A stretch of DNA of 64,000 bases from Bin80 sp965219915 (GCA_965219915.1 OZ244794.1:2046001-2110000), one strand, 5' to 3'. Positions 1 to 9,374 are shown, counted from the first letter of the stretch. Translations and numbers: made by a program. Notes: a model not told the origin generated them from the letters alone.

Positions 1-2
1 CA

Positions 3-1682
3 TTTTGGGTTACACACCCCAGAGAAAGCAGAAGCCAGTATTCCTGGGCGGGGATTAACAGGGATGATCCATGTATGAGCTGCCAACTGGGGGAGATCAA
101 TGGCATCCGTGGAGTAACATCCGGCCGTAACCTGGAGGTCTTACCGTCATTGACCGGTGGAGGCGCAGGGGCTCTCCGTGATGCCGCTGCACCTGCTTCG
201 GGATTCAAGAATGAACGCGTGACACTTGAGCCGTCGCTGAACGTCAAGTACGGTATAACTTCCGAGTTAACCGCAGATGTAGCGGTGAACCCCGACTTCA
301 GCCAAATCGAGTCTGATCAGGCGCAGATTGATGTGAATTCAACCTTTGCGCTTTTCTTTGATGAACGTCGCCCATTTTTTCAGGAAGGATCAGGTCTCTT
401 CAATACTGAGATTCAAACCGTATACACCCGCTCCATCAATGATCCGATAGGTGCGGCAAAAATGACGGGGCGTTTTGGAACGGTTGACGTGGCCTATATC
501 GGTGCACGGGACAATAATTCCCCTCTTTTGCTTCCCTTTGAGGAAGAAAGCAGGCTGCTTGAAGGAGGACGCAGCGTTTCCAATATTCTGCGATTAAAAA
601 AGAATTATGGGAATGATTCATTTATTGGCGCAATTCTGACCGATCGAAGATTAGATGAAGGTGGATCCGGATCAACCGTCAGCCTTGACGGGTCTGCAAG
701 ATTTCTGCAGAAGTATATGATTGGTGCGCAATTCGTGTACAGCAACAATTCCGAACCCACGAATGAAGAATTGAACGAGGGCTTGGAAGACATCACGTTT
801 GGTTCCAAGGGATACACCGCGGCCCTGGATGGCGAAACCTTTAGCGGGTATGCTGCAAAACTTGAACTTGACAGGCAGGCACGCTACTGGATGTTTGAAG
901 TAGGGTATGAAGCCGTAAGCCCAACGTTTCGTGCAGACAATGGCTTTGTGCGTCAGAACAATGACCAGACGGCTTACATGTGGCAGGGGGTCACGATTTA
1001 TCCTGAAAGAGTGATCCCTTTCATAGACCGTATACGGCCGAACCTGGTGATGGGGAGCAGATGGAATTTCGATGGCCTTCAAAAGAGTTTCTTCTTCCGT
1101 CCGGCAGTTTATTTCCAGCTTAAGCGACAGACAAATGTACAGCTTAACTGGTGGTACAGGCAGGAGCATTTTGCAGGACAGCAGTTCGACGGGATCACAG
1201 CGGTCAATCTCGAAGTCAACAGCAATTTCAGCAAGCGTGTAAACCTGGGAGTCGAAACTCGCATAGGTGAGTCCATTGCCCGGTTCCTAAGTGATCCAGA
1301 GGTCGGCAACAGCCTTGATGTCAGTGCATGGGGGGTATTTCGTCCAACGCAACGGATGTCTGTTCAGCCGCAGTTTTCATATTCACGGCTTTCTGAAAAA
1401 GGGACGGGGGAGGAGTATTTCAGCGGATACGTTGCTCGTATGCGCTTGAAGTATCAGTTTAGCCGTTACTTCTTCCTGCGCACGATTGTACAGTACAATG
1501 ATTTCTCCAAATCATTGGAGGTTGATCCACTACTTACGTACAAGATCAATGCATTTACTGCACTACACGTAGGTTCGACCCATGATCTTGACCAGTTCAC
1601 GCGTACGGAGGGGGCGGCAAAGTACTTCCGTCAGAGTAATCGACAGGTATTCTTCAAGGTCCAGTACCTCTTCAGAAAATAG
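3..1682 (+). CDS. DUF5916-type outer-membrane beta-barrel protein, C-terminal part (5' end outside window)
   Basis: The frame is open from the first bases of the window, so the true start lies upstream; about 559 residues are visible and the first ATG (base 75) is internal. The visible part matches the DUF5916 (CBM9-like plus barrel) family: an NPDFSQIESDQAQIDVNST block (about residues 99-117 of the visible part) followed by FFDERRPFFQEGSGLF, then a long stretch of alternating hydrophobic/aromatic strands ending in aromatic-rich QVFFKVQYLFRK, as expected for an outer-membrane barrel. The same landmarks recur in the complete paralogue at 30342-32600. The substrate of this family is not established; a role at the outer membrane in polymer or peptide handling is only inferred. 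A 62 bp gap separates it from the oxidoreductases downstream. Confidence 0.85.
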   Translation, partial: FWVTHPRESRSQYSWAGINRDDPCMSCQLGEINGIRGVTSGRNLEVLPSLTGGGAGALRDAAAPASGFKNERVTLEPSLNVKYGITSELTADVAVNPDFSQIESDQAQIDVNSTFALFFDERRPFFQEGSGLFNTEIQTVYTRSINDPIGAAKMTGRFGTVDVAYIGARDNNSPLLLPFEEESRLLEGGRSVSNILRLKKNYGNDSFIGAILTDRRLDEGGSGSTVSLDGSARFLQKYMIGAQFVYSNNSEPTNEELNEGLEDITFGSKGYTAALDGETFSGYAAKLELDRQARYWMFEVGYEAVSPTFRADNGFVRQNNDQTAYMWQGVTIYPERVIPFIDRIRPNLVMGSRWNFDGLQKSFFFRPAVYFQLKRQTNVQLNWWYRQEHFAGQQFDGITAVNLEVNSNFSKRVNLGVETRIGESIARFLSDPEVGNSLDVSAWGVFRPTQRMSVQPQFSYSRLSEKGTGEEYFSGYVARMRLKYQFSRYFFLRTIVQYNDFSKSLEVDPLLTYKINAFTALHVGSTHDLDQFTRTEGAAKYFRQSNRQVFFKVQYLFRK

Positions 1683-1744
1683 CTTCCCATCGTTAATTAG
1701 CTTGCTTCGTCGTAACTTGTGTGTCACACTAGTAATTATGACAC

Positions 1745-3067
1745 ATGAAGCGACTTACCGATCGTAGAACATTCATCAAAACGGCTTCGGCGGGTGTAGC
1801 CGGGGCCACTCTTTTGGGAGCTGCGCGCGGAGTGGCCGCGCCGTCGAACCGTCTAGTTGCTGCCGTTATGGGAGTCAACAGCCGGGGTGGGGTTCTTGCT
1901 ACCTCGTTCGCGCGTGCGGAAGGCTGCGAGGTTGGGGTTATCTGTGATGTGGATGAGCGTGCTATCTCCCGGTCAATCAAAGAAGTTTCAGAGGTTGGAA
2001 CGGGCAGAGTACCAGCAGGGATTGTTGATGTGCGTGAAGCATTGGATAACCCCGACATTGATATTCTTGTGATCGCAGCCCCGGATCATTGGCATGCCCC
2101 TGCTGCAATCATGGCCCTGCAGGCCGGGAAACACGTTTATGTGGAAAAGCCGTGCAGCTATAATCCACAGGAAGGGGAGTTACTGGTTCAGGCACAAGCC
2201 TATTACAATCGCGTGGTACAGATGGGCAATCAACAGCGTGCCTCTATGGAGTCCGCACAAGTAATTGATGCCATTAATGAGGGTATAATAGGGCGCCCGT
2301 ATTACGGACGAGCCTGGTATGCCAATACCCGCGGCCCCATAGGTCGAGGCCAACCCGCGCCCGTACCTGATTGGTTGAATTATGACTTGTGGCAGGGACC
2401 AGCTCCTCGCGTGCCTTACATGGATAATCGAATCCACTACAACTGGCACTGGTTCTGGCATTGGGGGACCGGCGAGATTTGTAACAACGGAACCCACGAA
2501 ATTGATATGTGCCGTTGGGCGCTTGGCGTTGATTATCCTACCAAGGTAACATCGGCCGGTGGCAGATACCGTTACGACGATGACTGGGAGTTCTATGACA
2601 CGCAGATTGCATCCTTTGAATTTGAAGATAACAAGACCATCACTTGGGATGGCCGCAGCTGTAATGGCCGCGTTGTTGAGGGGCGGGGACGCGGTGCGTC
2701 AATTCACGGTGATCACGGAACCGTTGTTATTGATCGAAATGGCTACATAGTTTATGACCAGGATAATCGAGAGATATGGAGACGTTCACGGGCTACCGGA
2801 GAGGCAACCTTGGATATTCGAGGCGGGGGAGGTCTAACAGATCGGCATATTAGAAATATGCTGCGGGTGATCAGGGACGACGTTCCGCAGAACTCGCCAA
2901 TTGACGAGGGGCATAAGAGTACACTGCTTTGTCATCTTGGTAACATTGCCCAAGAAACCGGACGAACATTGCACTGTGATCCAAGCAATGGACATATACT
3001 GGGGGACGATGATGCGATGAAAATGTGGGGGCGTGACTATGAGCCGGGCTGGGAAGTCAAGGTATAA
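1745..3067 (+). CDS. Gfo/Idh/MocA family oxidoreductase with Tat signal
   Basis: A 440-residue NAD(P)-dependent dehydrogenase of the Gfo/Idh/MocA fold, probably acting on a sugar, inositol or sugar-derived acid outside the cytoplasm. The N-terminus has a twin-arginine motif (RRTFIK, residues 7-12) followed by a small hydrophobic stretch, so the protein should be exported folded with its cofactor. The Rossmann part starts near VMGVNSRGG (about residue 41), and the family EKP motif is in VYVEKPCSY. The C-terminal half contains GTGEICNNGTHEIDMCRW, typical of secreted Bacteroidota members. The next gene starts 9 bp after its stop and encodes a second member of the family, so the two are probably co-transcribed. 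Substrate cannot be told from sequence. Confidence 0.92.
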   Translation: MKRLTDRRTFIKTASAGVAGATLLGAARGVAAPSNRLVAAVMGVNSRGGVLATSFARAEGCEVGVICDVDERAISRSIKEVSEVGTGRVPAGIVDVREALDNPDIDILVIAAPDHWHAPAAIMALQAGKHVYVEKPCSYNPQEGELLVQAQAYYNRVVQMGNQQRASMESAQVIDAINEGIIGRPYYGRAWYANTRGPIGRGQPAPVPDWLNYDLWQGPAPRVPYMDNRIHYNWHWFWHWGTGEICNNGTHEIDMCRWALGVDYPTKVTSAGGRYRYDDDWEFYDTQIASFEFEDNKTITWDGRSCNGRVVEGRGRGASIHGDHGTVVIDRNGYIVYDQDNREIWRRSRATGEATLDIRGGGGLTDRHIRNMLRVIRDDVPQNSPIDEGHKSTLLCHLGNIAQETGRTLHCDPSNGHILGDDDAMKMWGRDYEPGWEVKV

Positions 3068-3076
3068 TTTATACAT

Positions 3077-4402
3077 ATGAACCGGCGTGATTTTATTCGA
3101 ACCGGAAGTACTGCTGCCGCCGGGGGGCTGCTTGTGCGACCCGGAGAACGAGAGAACCAGCGCATGAAGGTTGCGCTTGTAGGGACAGGTATACGTGGCA
3201 GCACTATGTGGGGCCGCTCACTGGTTCGCGATTATGCGAACGAGGTCGAATTCACGGGACTTTGCGATATTAATCCCGGGCGTTTGGAGTATGTCAAGGA
3301 GTATATGGGGGTTGACTGCCCAACGTTTACCGACTTTGACGAGATGATGCGGGTTGCCAAGCCCGATACCGTGATCGTGACCACCGTTGACTCGACGCAC
3401 CACAAGTACATCATTCGTGCACTGGAATCCGGTTGTAATGTGGTTACAGAAAAACCAATGACCACGGATGCAGAAAAATGTCAGGCTATACTAGATGCAC
3501 AGGCGCGCACCCGCAAGTCTGTAACGGTCACATTCAACTATAGATACTCGCCACACCGTCAGCGTATGAAGGAGCTACTCATGACGGGTCGTATCGGAAC
3601 AATAAGATCGGTCGATTTTCACTGGTACCTGGATGTGTATCACGGAGCGAGCTATTTTCGTCGCTGGCACGGTAAGGAGCGCTATGGAGGCACGCTCTTC
3701 GTTCACAAGGCAACCCATCATTTCGATCTCTTGAATTGGTGGCTGGAATCTGAGCCCGAGGAAGTTTTTGCTTTTGGGGAGCTAGAGTATTATGGACATA
3801 ACAACCCATTCCGACACACGAATTGTCGCGGCTGCCCACACGCCGATCAATGCAATCACTATTGGGACATTACAACGGACTCACGTTCTATGGATCTCTA
3901 CGTTGCACACGAGCATCACGATGGCTACCTTCGGGATGGATGTGTATGGAGTGAGGAGATAGACATATATGACAAAATGTCCGCGCAAATTCGATATGCC
4001 AACGGTGTTCATGTGAGTTATTCATGTACTACTTATTCGCCGTATGAGGGCTATCGGATCGCCTTTAACGGAACCCGCGGCAGGATGGAAGCCTGGGTAA
4101 AGGAACGTCAGCCATGGCGGAGGGAGCCGTATGACGAGATCCGTGTAACGGACAATTTTGGTGAGACCGAACTGATCCAGGTTCCTCACGGTGGTGGCGG
4201 ACATGGAGGAGGAGATCGAAGGCTGAAAGATCGAATCTTCAAGGATCCCTCCATGCCTGATCCGTATCGTCAGGCGGCCGGAGCCCGGGATGGCGCCATG
4301 TCAATCTTGGTTGGCATTGCAGCACGAGAAAGCGTCAAAACAGGTGAGCCTATCAGGGTCACGTCGCTCACCTCCCTCAAACCCAGGGCGATACGCCCTT
4401 GA
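3077..4402 (+). CDS. Gfo/Idh/MocA family oxidoreductase with short Tat-like leader
   Basis: A 441-residue second member of the Gfo/Idh/MocA family in tandem with the preceding gene. It begins MNRRDFIRTGSTAAAGGLLV: a twin-arginine motif with a short, weakly hydrophobic region, so export is likely but less certain than for its neighbour. The NAD-binding glycine motif is VALVGTGIRG (about residues 33-42) and the EKP motif is VVTEKPMTTD. A cysteine/histidine-rich insert, CRGCPHADQCNHYWD (about residues 254-268), is seen in a subgroup of the family and could bind metal; this is inference. It probably acts with the upstream oxidoreductase and the downstream aldose epimerase on an exogenous sugar. 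Confidence 0.9.
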   Translation: MNRRDFIRTGSTAAAGGLLVRPGERENQRMKVALVGTGIRGSTMWGRSLVRDYANEVEFTGLCDINPGRLEYVKEYMGVDCPTFTDFDEMMRVAKPDTVIVTTVDSTHHKYIIRALESGCNVVTEKPMTTDAEKCQAILDAQARTRKSVTVTFNYRYSPHRQRMKELLMTGRIGTIRSVDFHWYLDVYHGASYFRRWHGKERYGGTLFVHKATHHFDLLNWWLESEPEEVFAFGELEYYGHNNPFRHTNCRGCPHADQCNHYWDITTDSRSMDLYVAHEHHDGYLRDGCVWSEEIDIYDKMSAQIRYANGVHVSYSCTTYSPYEGYRIAFNGTRGRMEAWVKERQPWRREPYDEIRVTDNFGETELIQVPHGGGGHGGGDRRLKDRIFKDPSMPDPYRQAAGARDGAMSILVGIAARESVKTGEPIRVTSLTSLKPRAIRP

Positions 4403-4420
4403 CCTTAATCACTGCCCATT

Positions 4421-4834
4421 ATGCGTTTTATTCAAATCAACCTAATTCTGCTCATTGTCCTTATTGCCAGTTCATGTGCGTCCTTCGGCGAATTGGCTTC
4501 AACTGAACCTGCGAACCCTCTTCTTGGGGACTGGGGGTATGCCATTGATACCCCGGATGGTATCTTTACGGGTGGACTGCACATAGATGAGGGGGAGTCG
4601 GGCCTGAGCATTGGCCTGACAGAGGAAGGTCAGCCGGAAGGAAGCGGGCAGCTGATGGCTGACGAAATCACATTCGATGAGGAAGCACAGGCACTTTCTT
4701 TCTCCTTTATTCACGATGATTATGGAAAGATGGTAGTCAATATGGTTCTCGGGGAGGAAGGAATGGCTGGCACCTTGAGAGTAATCCAGTTTGGTGTAGA
4801 TGTACCGATTACTGCAATGCGCGAAGAGGAGTAG
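4421..4834 (+). CDS. Small lipoprotein of unknown function
   Basis: A 137-residue protein with a lipoprotein signal peptide: a hydrophobic N-terminus ending in the lipobox-like IASSCAS, with Cys at about residue 19. The mature part is acidic and appears to be mainly beta strand (GDWGYAIDTPDGIFTGGLHI), resembling small lipocalin-like or copper-resistance-like periplasmic barrels without a convincing family match. It lies 18 bp after the oxidoreductase pair and 9 bp before the next small gene, so it is likely part of the same transcript and anchored in the periplasm or outer membrane. I do not recognise it further. Confidence 0.7.
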   Translation: MRFIQINLILLIVLIASSCASFGELASTEPANPLLGDWGYAIDTPDGIFTGGLHIDEGESGLSIGLTEEGQPEGSGQLMADEITFDEEAQALSFSFIHDDYGKMVVNMVLGEEGMAGTLRVIQFGVDVPITAMREEE

Positions 4835-4843
4835 CTATCAGAC

Positions 4844-5122
4844 ATGTATAGCTATATAGGTAAACAGGTTCGTGTCTATCTCTATACACGTGGAGGGGAA
4901 ATGATGGGACCGATTTCCGGTAGAGTGGCAGATGTTGCTGCTGATGTTGAAGTTTGTCCTGGTATGAAAAAGGATTTAGCATTCGTTATAGACATCAAAG
5001 TGCCAGAAGGAGAGGTCCCCTACAGGCATGTCTACGAGGAAAGAGATGAAGGATGGTTTGCCATTCAGGATATGGAGATCATGGAAGAAGAGGAGGTTGT
5101 ACCCGGTTGGTTTAAGAACTGA
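4844..5122 (+). CDS. Conserved-looking small protein, unknown function
   Basis: A 92-residue soluble acidic protein without signal peptide. It begins MYSYIGKQVRVYLYTRGGEM, a beta-rich start reminiscent of SH3-like barrels, and ends with an acidic helix (MEIMEEEEVV) and GWFKN. It sits between a lipoprotein gene (9 bp upstream) and the aldose epimerase gene (6 bp downstream), all on the plus strand, which supports it being a real operon member. No family is recognised and no function is proposed. Confidence 0.6.
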   Translation: MYSYIGKQVRVYLYTRGGEMMGPISGRVADVAADVEVCPGMKKDLAFVIDIKVPEGEVPYRHVYEERDEGWFAIQDMEIMEEEEVVPGWFKN

Positions 5123-5128
5123 TTACTC

Positions 5129-6256
5129 ATGCGTTTCTATCTCGTCATCATTACTTTGGCATTGATAGTTTCCTGTCAAGTTCCAGAACAGCCGAGGCCA
5201 ATGATAGAACGCACGTCCTTTGGCATGCTACCGGAGGGGGAGGAAGTCGAACGTTTCCAATTACGAAATACTGCTGGAGTTGAGGCTTCAATCATTACAT
5301 ATGGGGCAACTTTGACCGCACTGAGCGTGCCGGATCGGGACGGCCTTATGGAAGATGTCGTATTGGGGCACGAAACACTGTCTGGCTACCTTCAAGCCAA
5401 TCCGTACTTCGGTTCGATTGTTGGCCGATACGCCAATCGTATTGCCGGAGGGAGCTTTTCTCTGGACGGGGAAACCTATACCTTGGCTCGCAATAATGGT
5501 CCGAACCATCTGCACGGGGGTGTCAAGGGGTTTGACAAAGTAAACTGGGAAGTGGCGGAGGTAATTGAAGACACGAATCAGGTGGGTTTATCCCTGAACT
5601 ATGTCAGTGCCGATGGGGAGGAAGGATATCCGGGGATGCTCACCGTACGTGTCACCTACCTGCTTACGGAGGACAGCCGACTTATAGTTGACTACGAGGC
5701 AATAACCGATAAAGCTACTCCCGTCAACCTGACGCAGCATGCCTACTTTAATTTGGCGGGAGAGGGTTCAATAGAGGGGCATCACTTGACGTTAGCCGCG
5801 AGTCACTACACTCCGGTTGATTCAACGCTGATTCCAACCGGCGAGATTCTTCCTGTAGACGGTACAGCGTTTGATTTTCGGTCGGGGAAAAGGATTGGTG
5901 AGCATATAGATCATGATGATCAACAGCTACTGTACGGAGGAGGCTATGATCACAATTTTGTACTGGATCGCATGTCTGGAGACTTAATGCCAGCGGTGAC
6001 GGTTTTGGAACCGGTGAGCGGTCGAGTCCTCGAGGTCCATACAACCAAGCCCGGGATTCAGTTTTATACGGGCAATTTCTTGGATGGAAGCATTATGGGT
6101 AAGGGTGGGGTACAGTATGGACGAAGGACAGGTTTTTGCCTGGAGACACAGTATTACCCGGATTCACCGAATCAGCCGAACTTTCCGTCTACAATTCTGA
6201 GACCTGGGAAGGTATATCAAACACAGACGGTGTTCGTGTTCCGAACAGAGGACTAA
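5129..6256 (+). CDS. galM: Aldose 1-epimerase (mutarotase), lipoprotein form
   Basis: A 375-residue galactose mutarotase-like enzyme that interconverts alpha and beta anomers of aldohexoses. It starts with a lipoprotein signal (LIVSCQVPEQ, Cys at about residue 16), placing it outside the cytoplasm. Family landmarks are NGPNHLHGGVKGFDKVNW (catalytic His), TQHAYFNLAGEG (second His) and the C-terminal CLETQYYPDSPNQPNF, which carries the catalytic Glu. Extracytoplasmic mutarotases commonly accompany Bacteroidota sugar-use loci, and here it closes a run of small gaps starting with the two exported oxidoreductases. The extracytoplasmic location of both suggests a periplasmic sugar-oxidation module; that link is inference. 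Confidence 0.93.
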   Translation: MRFYLVIITLALIVSCQVPEQPRPMIERTSFGMLPEGEEVERFQLRNTAGVEASIITYGATLTALSVPDRDGLMEDVVLGHETLSGYLQANPYFGSIVGRYANRIAGGSFSLDGETYTLARNNGPNHLHGGVKGFDKVNWEVAEVIEDTNQVGLSLNYVSADGEEGYPGMLTVRVTYLLTEDSRLIVDYEAITDKATPVNLTQHAYFNLAGEGSIEGHHLTLAASHYTPVDSTLIPTGEILPVDGTAFDFRSGKRIGEHIDHDDQQLLYGGGYDHNFVLDRMSGDLMPAVTVLEPVSGRVLEVHTTKPGIQFYTGNFLDGSIMGKGGVQYGRRTGFCLETQYYPDSPNQPNFPSTILRPGKVYQTQTVFVFRTED

Positions 6257-6437
6257 TGGGTTGGCCTTCTTTTACATCCTTGCCAGCGCTCTCGTCCCAC
6301 TTACTTTATGCCAGAGGCGTGTCAGTAATGACGAAGTCAGTTTGTAGAGTGGCCGAACTGCTTCGCCGTGACCGTTCGTTCTGGCAGATATACGATGAAG
6401 TCTTTCACCTGGCCTGCCACAAGTACATCAGATAGAC

Positions 6438-7616
6438 ATGAATGCCATCCGTGCTTTGCGACGAATTTTTACTGCGCTTGCCATAGGCGCTAGCGTGCTG
6501 GTCACCGTGCAGGCTCAGGAGTTGTCCTTCACGCTTCATGAGCAGTTAATCATTGGTGATGACGAAGAGGCACCATCCGAGTACCTCTTGGGTTCCCCCG
6601 AAATAGTACGCACGGACTCGCAAGGTAACATCTACGTAAGCGATGCAAGACGCGCGGACGTTCGGGTTTTCGACGCGAATGGCCGATATGTAACTACGGT
6701 CGGCAAAAGAGGCGAAGGACCAGGCGAATTGCGGGAAGTCTACGGCATGCACGTAGATGGCGACGACCGGGTAATTGTGGCCGACCGAATGAGCCGGCGT
6801 TTGACGATTTTCACAGATATGGGCAAGAGCTTCGCAACAAAGTCTCTTGCAGAAGACGGGAGGACGATCGCGCCGGATCCAATACTGTCCCTTGACAATT
6901 CCTTTGTGCTCAAGTATGTGAAGCTATTTGCAGATCCGGCAGGAGGCCCAAGTATCGAGGACGACAGGGTTCTTCATACATATGATACGGATTTGAACCG
7001 ACTAGAGACTTTTGCCCAATTGGACGATATCTACGACCTGGACGATCCATTCCTGAAGGCGTTTTCCACCTGGTCCGACGCGATAAATGTGGCAACCAAT
7101 GGGACGGACACCATAGTCTTGGCTCCTGTCGTGTATGGTGGGTACATTTACCGATACACACGGTCAAATGACATGTGGGTCATGGAGAAGCTAAAAGGGG
7201 GGCCGGTACCCAAGAGATCGTTTATGCCCGTGAGCAAGAAGGACATTGATACGAACCCGGACGTAAAGCGGGGTGCTGTTATGCTATCAGGCCCCACTGG
7301 GACATACCGTGCGAGGATTTTCAGCCGGAGTGACGGTGTGGCTATCCTGAGCACAGGTGAGATCCTTCATTTCCCTGTTCGGATGCCACTGAAACAGGAT
7401 TTTGAGCCACGAGCGGAACTATTTAATCAGAATGGGGACTTGGTTGGCTATGGCCAGCTGCAATTCGATAACCCTGAGTTAAACGGAAACGCTCGCGTAA
7501 TGGAGTCCATCAGCATCCAGTGGATTGACACGGCTGATCGTCTATACCTTGTGCGGAGGAATAGTAAAGGCTTCGCTGTGCTCAGTGTTGCAAATCTAGA
7601 TATCAGTTCAAAATGA
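6438..7616 (+). CDS. Secreted 6-bladed beta-propeller (NHL-like) protein
   Basis: A 392-residue protein with a Sec signal peptide (hydrophobic to about residue 25, ending VTVQAQE). The first blade has the typical NHL-like signature IYVSDARRADVRVFDANG followed by GKRGEGPGELREVYG, as in the 6-bladed beta-propeller family found in numbers in Bacteroidota. Such propellers are ligand- or protein-binding scaffolds; no catalytic residues can be assigned. The upstream gap of about 180 bp has no obvious gene, so it may have its own promoter. Confidence 0.8.
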   Translation: MNAIRALRRIFTALAIGASVLVTVQAQELSFTLHEQLIIGDDEEAPSEYLLGSPEIVRTDSQGNIYVSDARRADVRVFDANGRYVTTVGKRGEGPGELREVYGMHVDGDDRVIVADRMSRRLTIFTDMGKSFATKSLAEDGRTIAPDPILSLDNSFVLKYVKLFADPAGGPSIEDDRVLHTYDTDLNRLETFAQLDDIYDLDDPFLKAFSTWSDAINVATNGTDTIVLAPVVYGGYIYRYTRSNDMWVMEKLKGGPVPKRSFMPVSKKDIDTNPDVKRGAVMLSGPTGTYRARIFSRSDGVAILSTGEILHFPVRMPLKQDFEPRAELFNQNGDLVGYGQLQFDNPELNGNARVMESISIQWIDTADRLYLVRRNSKGFAVLSVANLDISSK

Positions 7617-7826
7617 GTCGCGAGTATTGCTGCAACTGTGCAACACTGGCGCATTAGTAAAGAAACGCGTTAACAACTGGCTTGGCGGGACCATTGAATC
7701 CCGAGCTTGTTCAACCCTTTCAAATCTGGGGCACTAGCAGAGATTCTATTCATAGGGGTAAACTCCCACAGAAAATTTGACGGCGTAGAATGCGCCGTAT
7801 GCGTGCGCCTCTGATCTTCGCTCCGA

Positions 7827-8006
7827 TCAATGTCTCCGCAGCTTCAGGGCGCCCTGCACCCGTAGCGCCCCTGCCAGCACGGCAAAAAGCGCCAGTTCCC
7901 AGAACCGGTCGGGATAGCCAAAGCAGAAGGTCCAGACCTTGACGGCTGCGTAGATCAGCCCGCCCCATAGGGCGAGGAGGCCGAGCTGGAAGAGGATCGT
8001 GGTCTA
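7827..8006 (-). pseudogene. C-terminal remnant of a small membrane protein
   Basis: Read on the minus strand from a TAG at about 8007-8009 to TGA at 7827-7829, there are 59 sense codons with no start codon. The peptide has two hydrophobic stretches separated by a short polar loop: ILFQLGLLALWGGLIYAAV, then a WTFCFGYPDRFW linker, then ELALFAVLAGALRVQGALK. Third-position G/C is very high, unlike the AT-richer flanks. This looks like the tail of a two-helix or larger integral membrane protein that lost its 5' end. No family is recognised. Chance is possible but the codon pattern and two well-formed helices argue for a remnant. Confidence 0.5.
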
Positions 8007-8032
8007 CGTAGCAATAAAATTACTTATCTGTA

Positions 8033-8060
8033 GAATAGTTGGCATAAGCATCAACTATTC
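8033..8060 (-). terminator. Inverted repeat, possible terminator of the trans-sulfuration gene
   Basis: Perfect 9 bp arms, GAATAGTTG and CAACTATTC, with a 10-base loop, about 120 bp past the stop of the minus-strand PLP enzyme gene. On that strand it is followed by an AT-rich stretch with TTTTATT but not a clean U-run, so a terminator role is only plausible. Confidence 0.35.
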
Positions 8061-8180
8061 ATCATCGGAAAACAGCTCTCCCTGAACGAAGCGATTGTTC
8101 TCGGGGATGTCCTCTGTTGTCTGATTACGCCGAAAACTGCGTTAAGCAAACGACCCGTCAACGAAGGGAAAGGCCGAGTA

Positions 8181-9311
8181 TTACTGTAACGCCTGATTGA
8201 AATCAGCAATCAGGTCGTCCTCGTGCTCAATCCCTACCGAAATACGTAACAGGGAGTCCCTTATTCCTGCGATTTCCCGCTCTTCTGACGTGAGCCCCGC
8301 GTGAGAACTGATTGCCGGCCGCGTCATGAGTGACTCAACACCCCCAAGGCTCGGTGCGTAGAGGGGCAGACGGAGTCGGTCAATCAAGTCTGTGACAGCG
8401 TCCAATCCCCCCTTTAATTCAATGCTCAACATCCCACCAAAGCCTTTGAAGAGACGTGCCGCCCGCTTGTGCTGGGGGTGGGAAGGGAGCCCAGGATAGT
8501 ATACATGCGCAACCTTGTCGTGGTTTTCGAGGAATTTGGCAAGACCAAGCGCGGTAGAGTTGTGTTGTCTCATTCGCAATGCAAGCGTCTGCATACCTCG
8601 GTTGAGCAGAAAGCAGGCATGAGGGTCTAGGGCACCCCCTAGGTGCTTAAGTGTTTGCCGCGATTTATAAATCAGTTCCCCGTTGCCAACAATTACTCCT
8701 GCGACGATATCAGAATGACCATTCAGGTATTTAGTCGCGCTGTGAAGAGACAGGTCAAATCCGGCAGCGGTAGCTTTATAATTGAACGGCGTAGCAAATG
8801 TATTGTCAATCAGCGATGTAAGGTTGTTGGCTTGAGCAAATGCTATAATGCCCTCCAGATCACAGACATGGAGCAGGGGGTTCGTAATAGATTCGACATA
8901 AATTGCACGCGTATTGGTCTGGAGAAGTGATTGCCATGTATCCGGTGCATCTGCATCAAAGAACGAAACAGTTATTCCAAGGTCTGCCAGCAGCGTGCAT
9001 ACGAATCCATGCGTACCACCATAAAGGCTGTTCTGAGCAAGCAAGTGTTCGCCTGGTTTGAGTACGGATAGGATTGCTCCAGTGATGGCTGTCATGCCAC
9101 TACCGGTGACTAGGGCTTCCTCTGCACCCTCCAGTACCGCAAGTTTGCGGTTGAGCACTTCCTGGTTAGGTGTGTTATTGTAGCGGATATATCGTAAGGG
9201 GCTATCATCATGCTCAAACATGGCAGTTTGAAAAATAGGCATGCGTACAGCCCCCTCCACGCGATCCGTTTCTCCCGCATGAATGAGTTGTGTGTCAATA
9301 GCGTGATTCAT
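8181..9311 (-). CDS. Trans-sulfuration PLP-dependent enzyme (cystathionine gamma-synthase/lyase family)
   Basis: A 376-residue enzyme of the Cys/Met metabolism PLP family. The PLP-binding lysine is in SLHSATKYLNGHSDIVAG (about residues 190-207); other landmarks are the N-terminal DTQLIHAGE, TGSGMTAITGAIL, NSLYGGT and the C-terminal SLGGVESLMTRPAISSH. Length is normal for the family. Members include cystathionine gamma-synthase, cystathionine beta- and gamma-lyase and methionine gamma-lyase, which cannot be separated here with confidence. It is cytoplasmic and acts in sulfur amino-acid metabolism. The PhzF gene lies 63 bp upstream on the same strand and may share a transcript. Confidence 0.9.
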   Translation of the reverse strand: MNHAIDTQLIHAGETDRVEGAVRMPIFQTAMFEHDDSPLRYIRYNNTPNQEVLNRKLAVLEGAEEALVTGSGMTAITGAILSVLKPGEHLLAQNSLYGGTHGFVCTLLADLGITVSFFDADAPDTWQSLLQTNTRAIYVESITNPLLHVCDLEGIIAFAQANNLTSLIDNTFATPFNYKATAAGFDLSLHSATKYLNGHSDIVAGVIVGNGELIYKSRQTLKHLGGALDPHACFLLNRGMQTLALRMRQHNSTALGLAKFLENHDKVAHVYYPGLPSHPQHKRAARLFKGFGGMLSIELKGGLDAVTDLIDRLRLPLYAPSLGGVESLMTRPAISSHAGLTSEEREIAGIRDSLLRISVGIEHEDDLIADFNQALQ

Positions 9312-9374
9312 TAAGTATTGTTGGTTTGTTTAATGACAAGCCCCCACAGAGACGATAACGTGAAACAGTAACAA

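Larger units (their letters stand above)
7617..8180. other. Intergenic region with a decayed membrane-protein fragment and a hairpin
   Basis: About 560 bp between convergent genes. It holds the GC-rich minus-strand fragment at 7827-8006 and the perfect inverted repeat at 8033-8060. The rest (8061-8180) shows no gene I can support; a 42-codon open frame there has no start or family match. Confidence 0.6.

Noticed and set aside
672..1169. A 165-codon minus-strand frame
   Set aside because: Fully antisense to the DUF5916 gene, with a Cys- and His-rich product typical of shadow frames.
6136..6435. A 99-codon plus-strand frame after the aldose epimerase
   Set aside because: Begins inside the epimerase in another frame and continues without family content.
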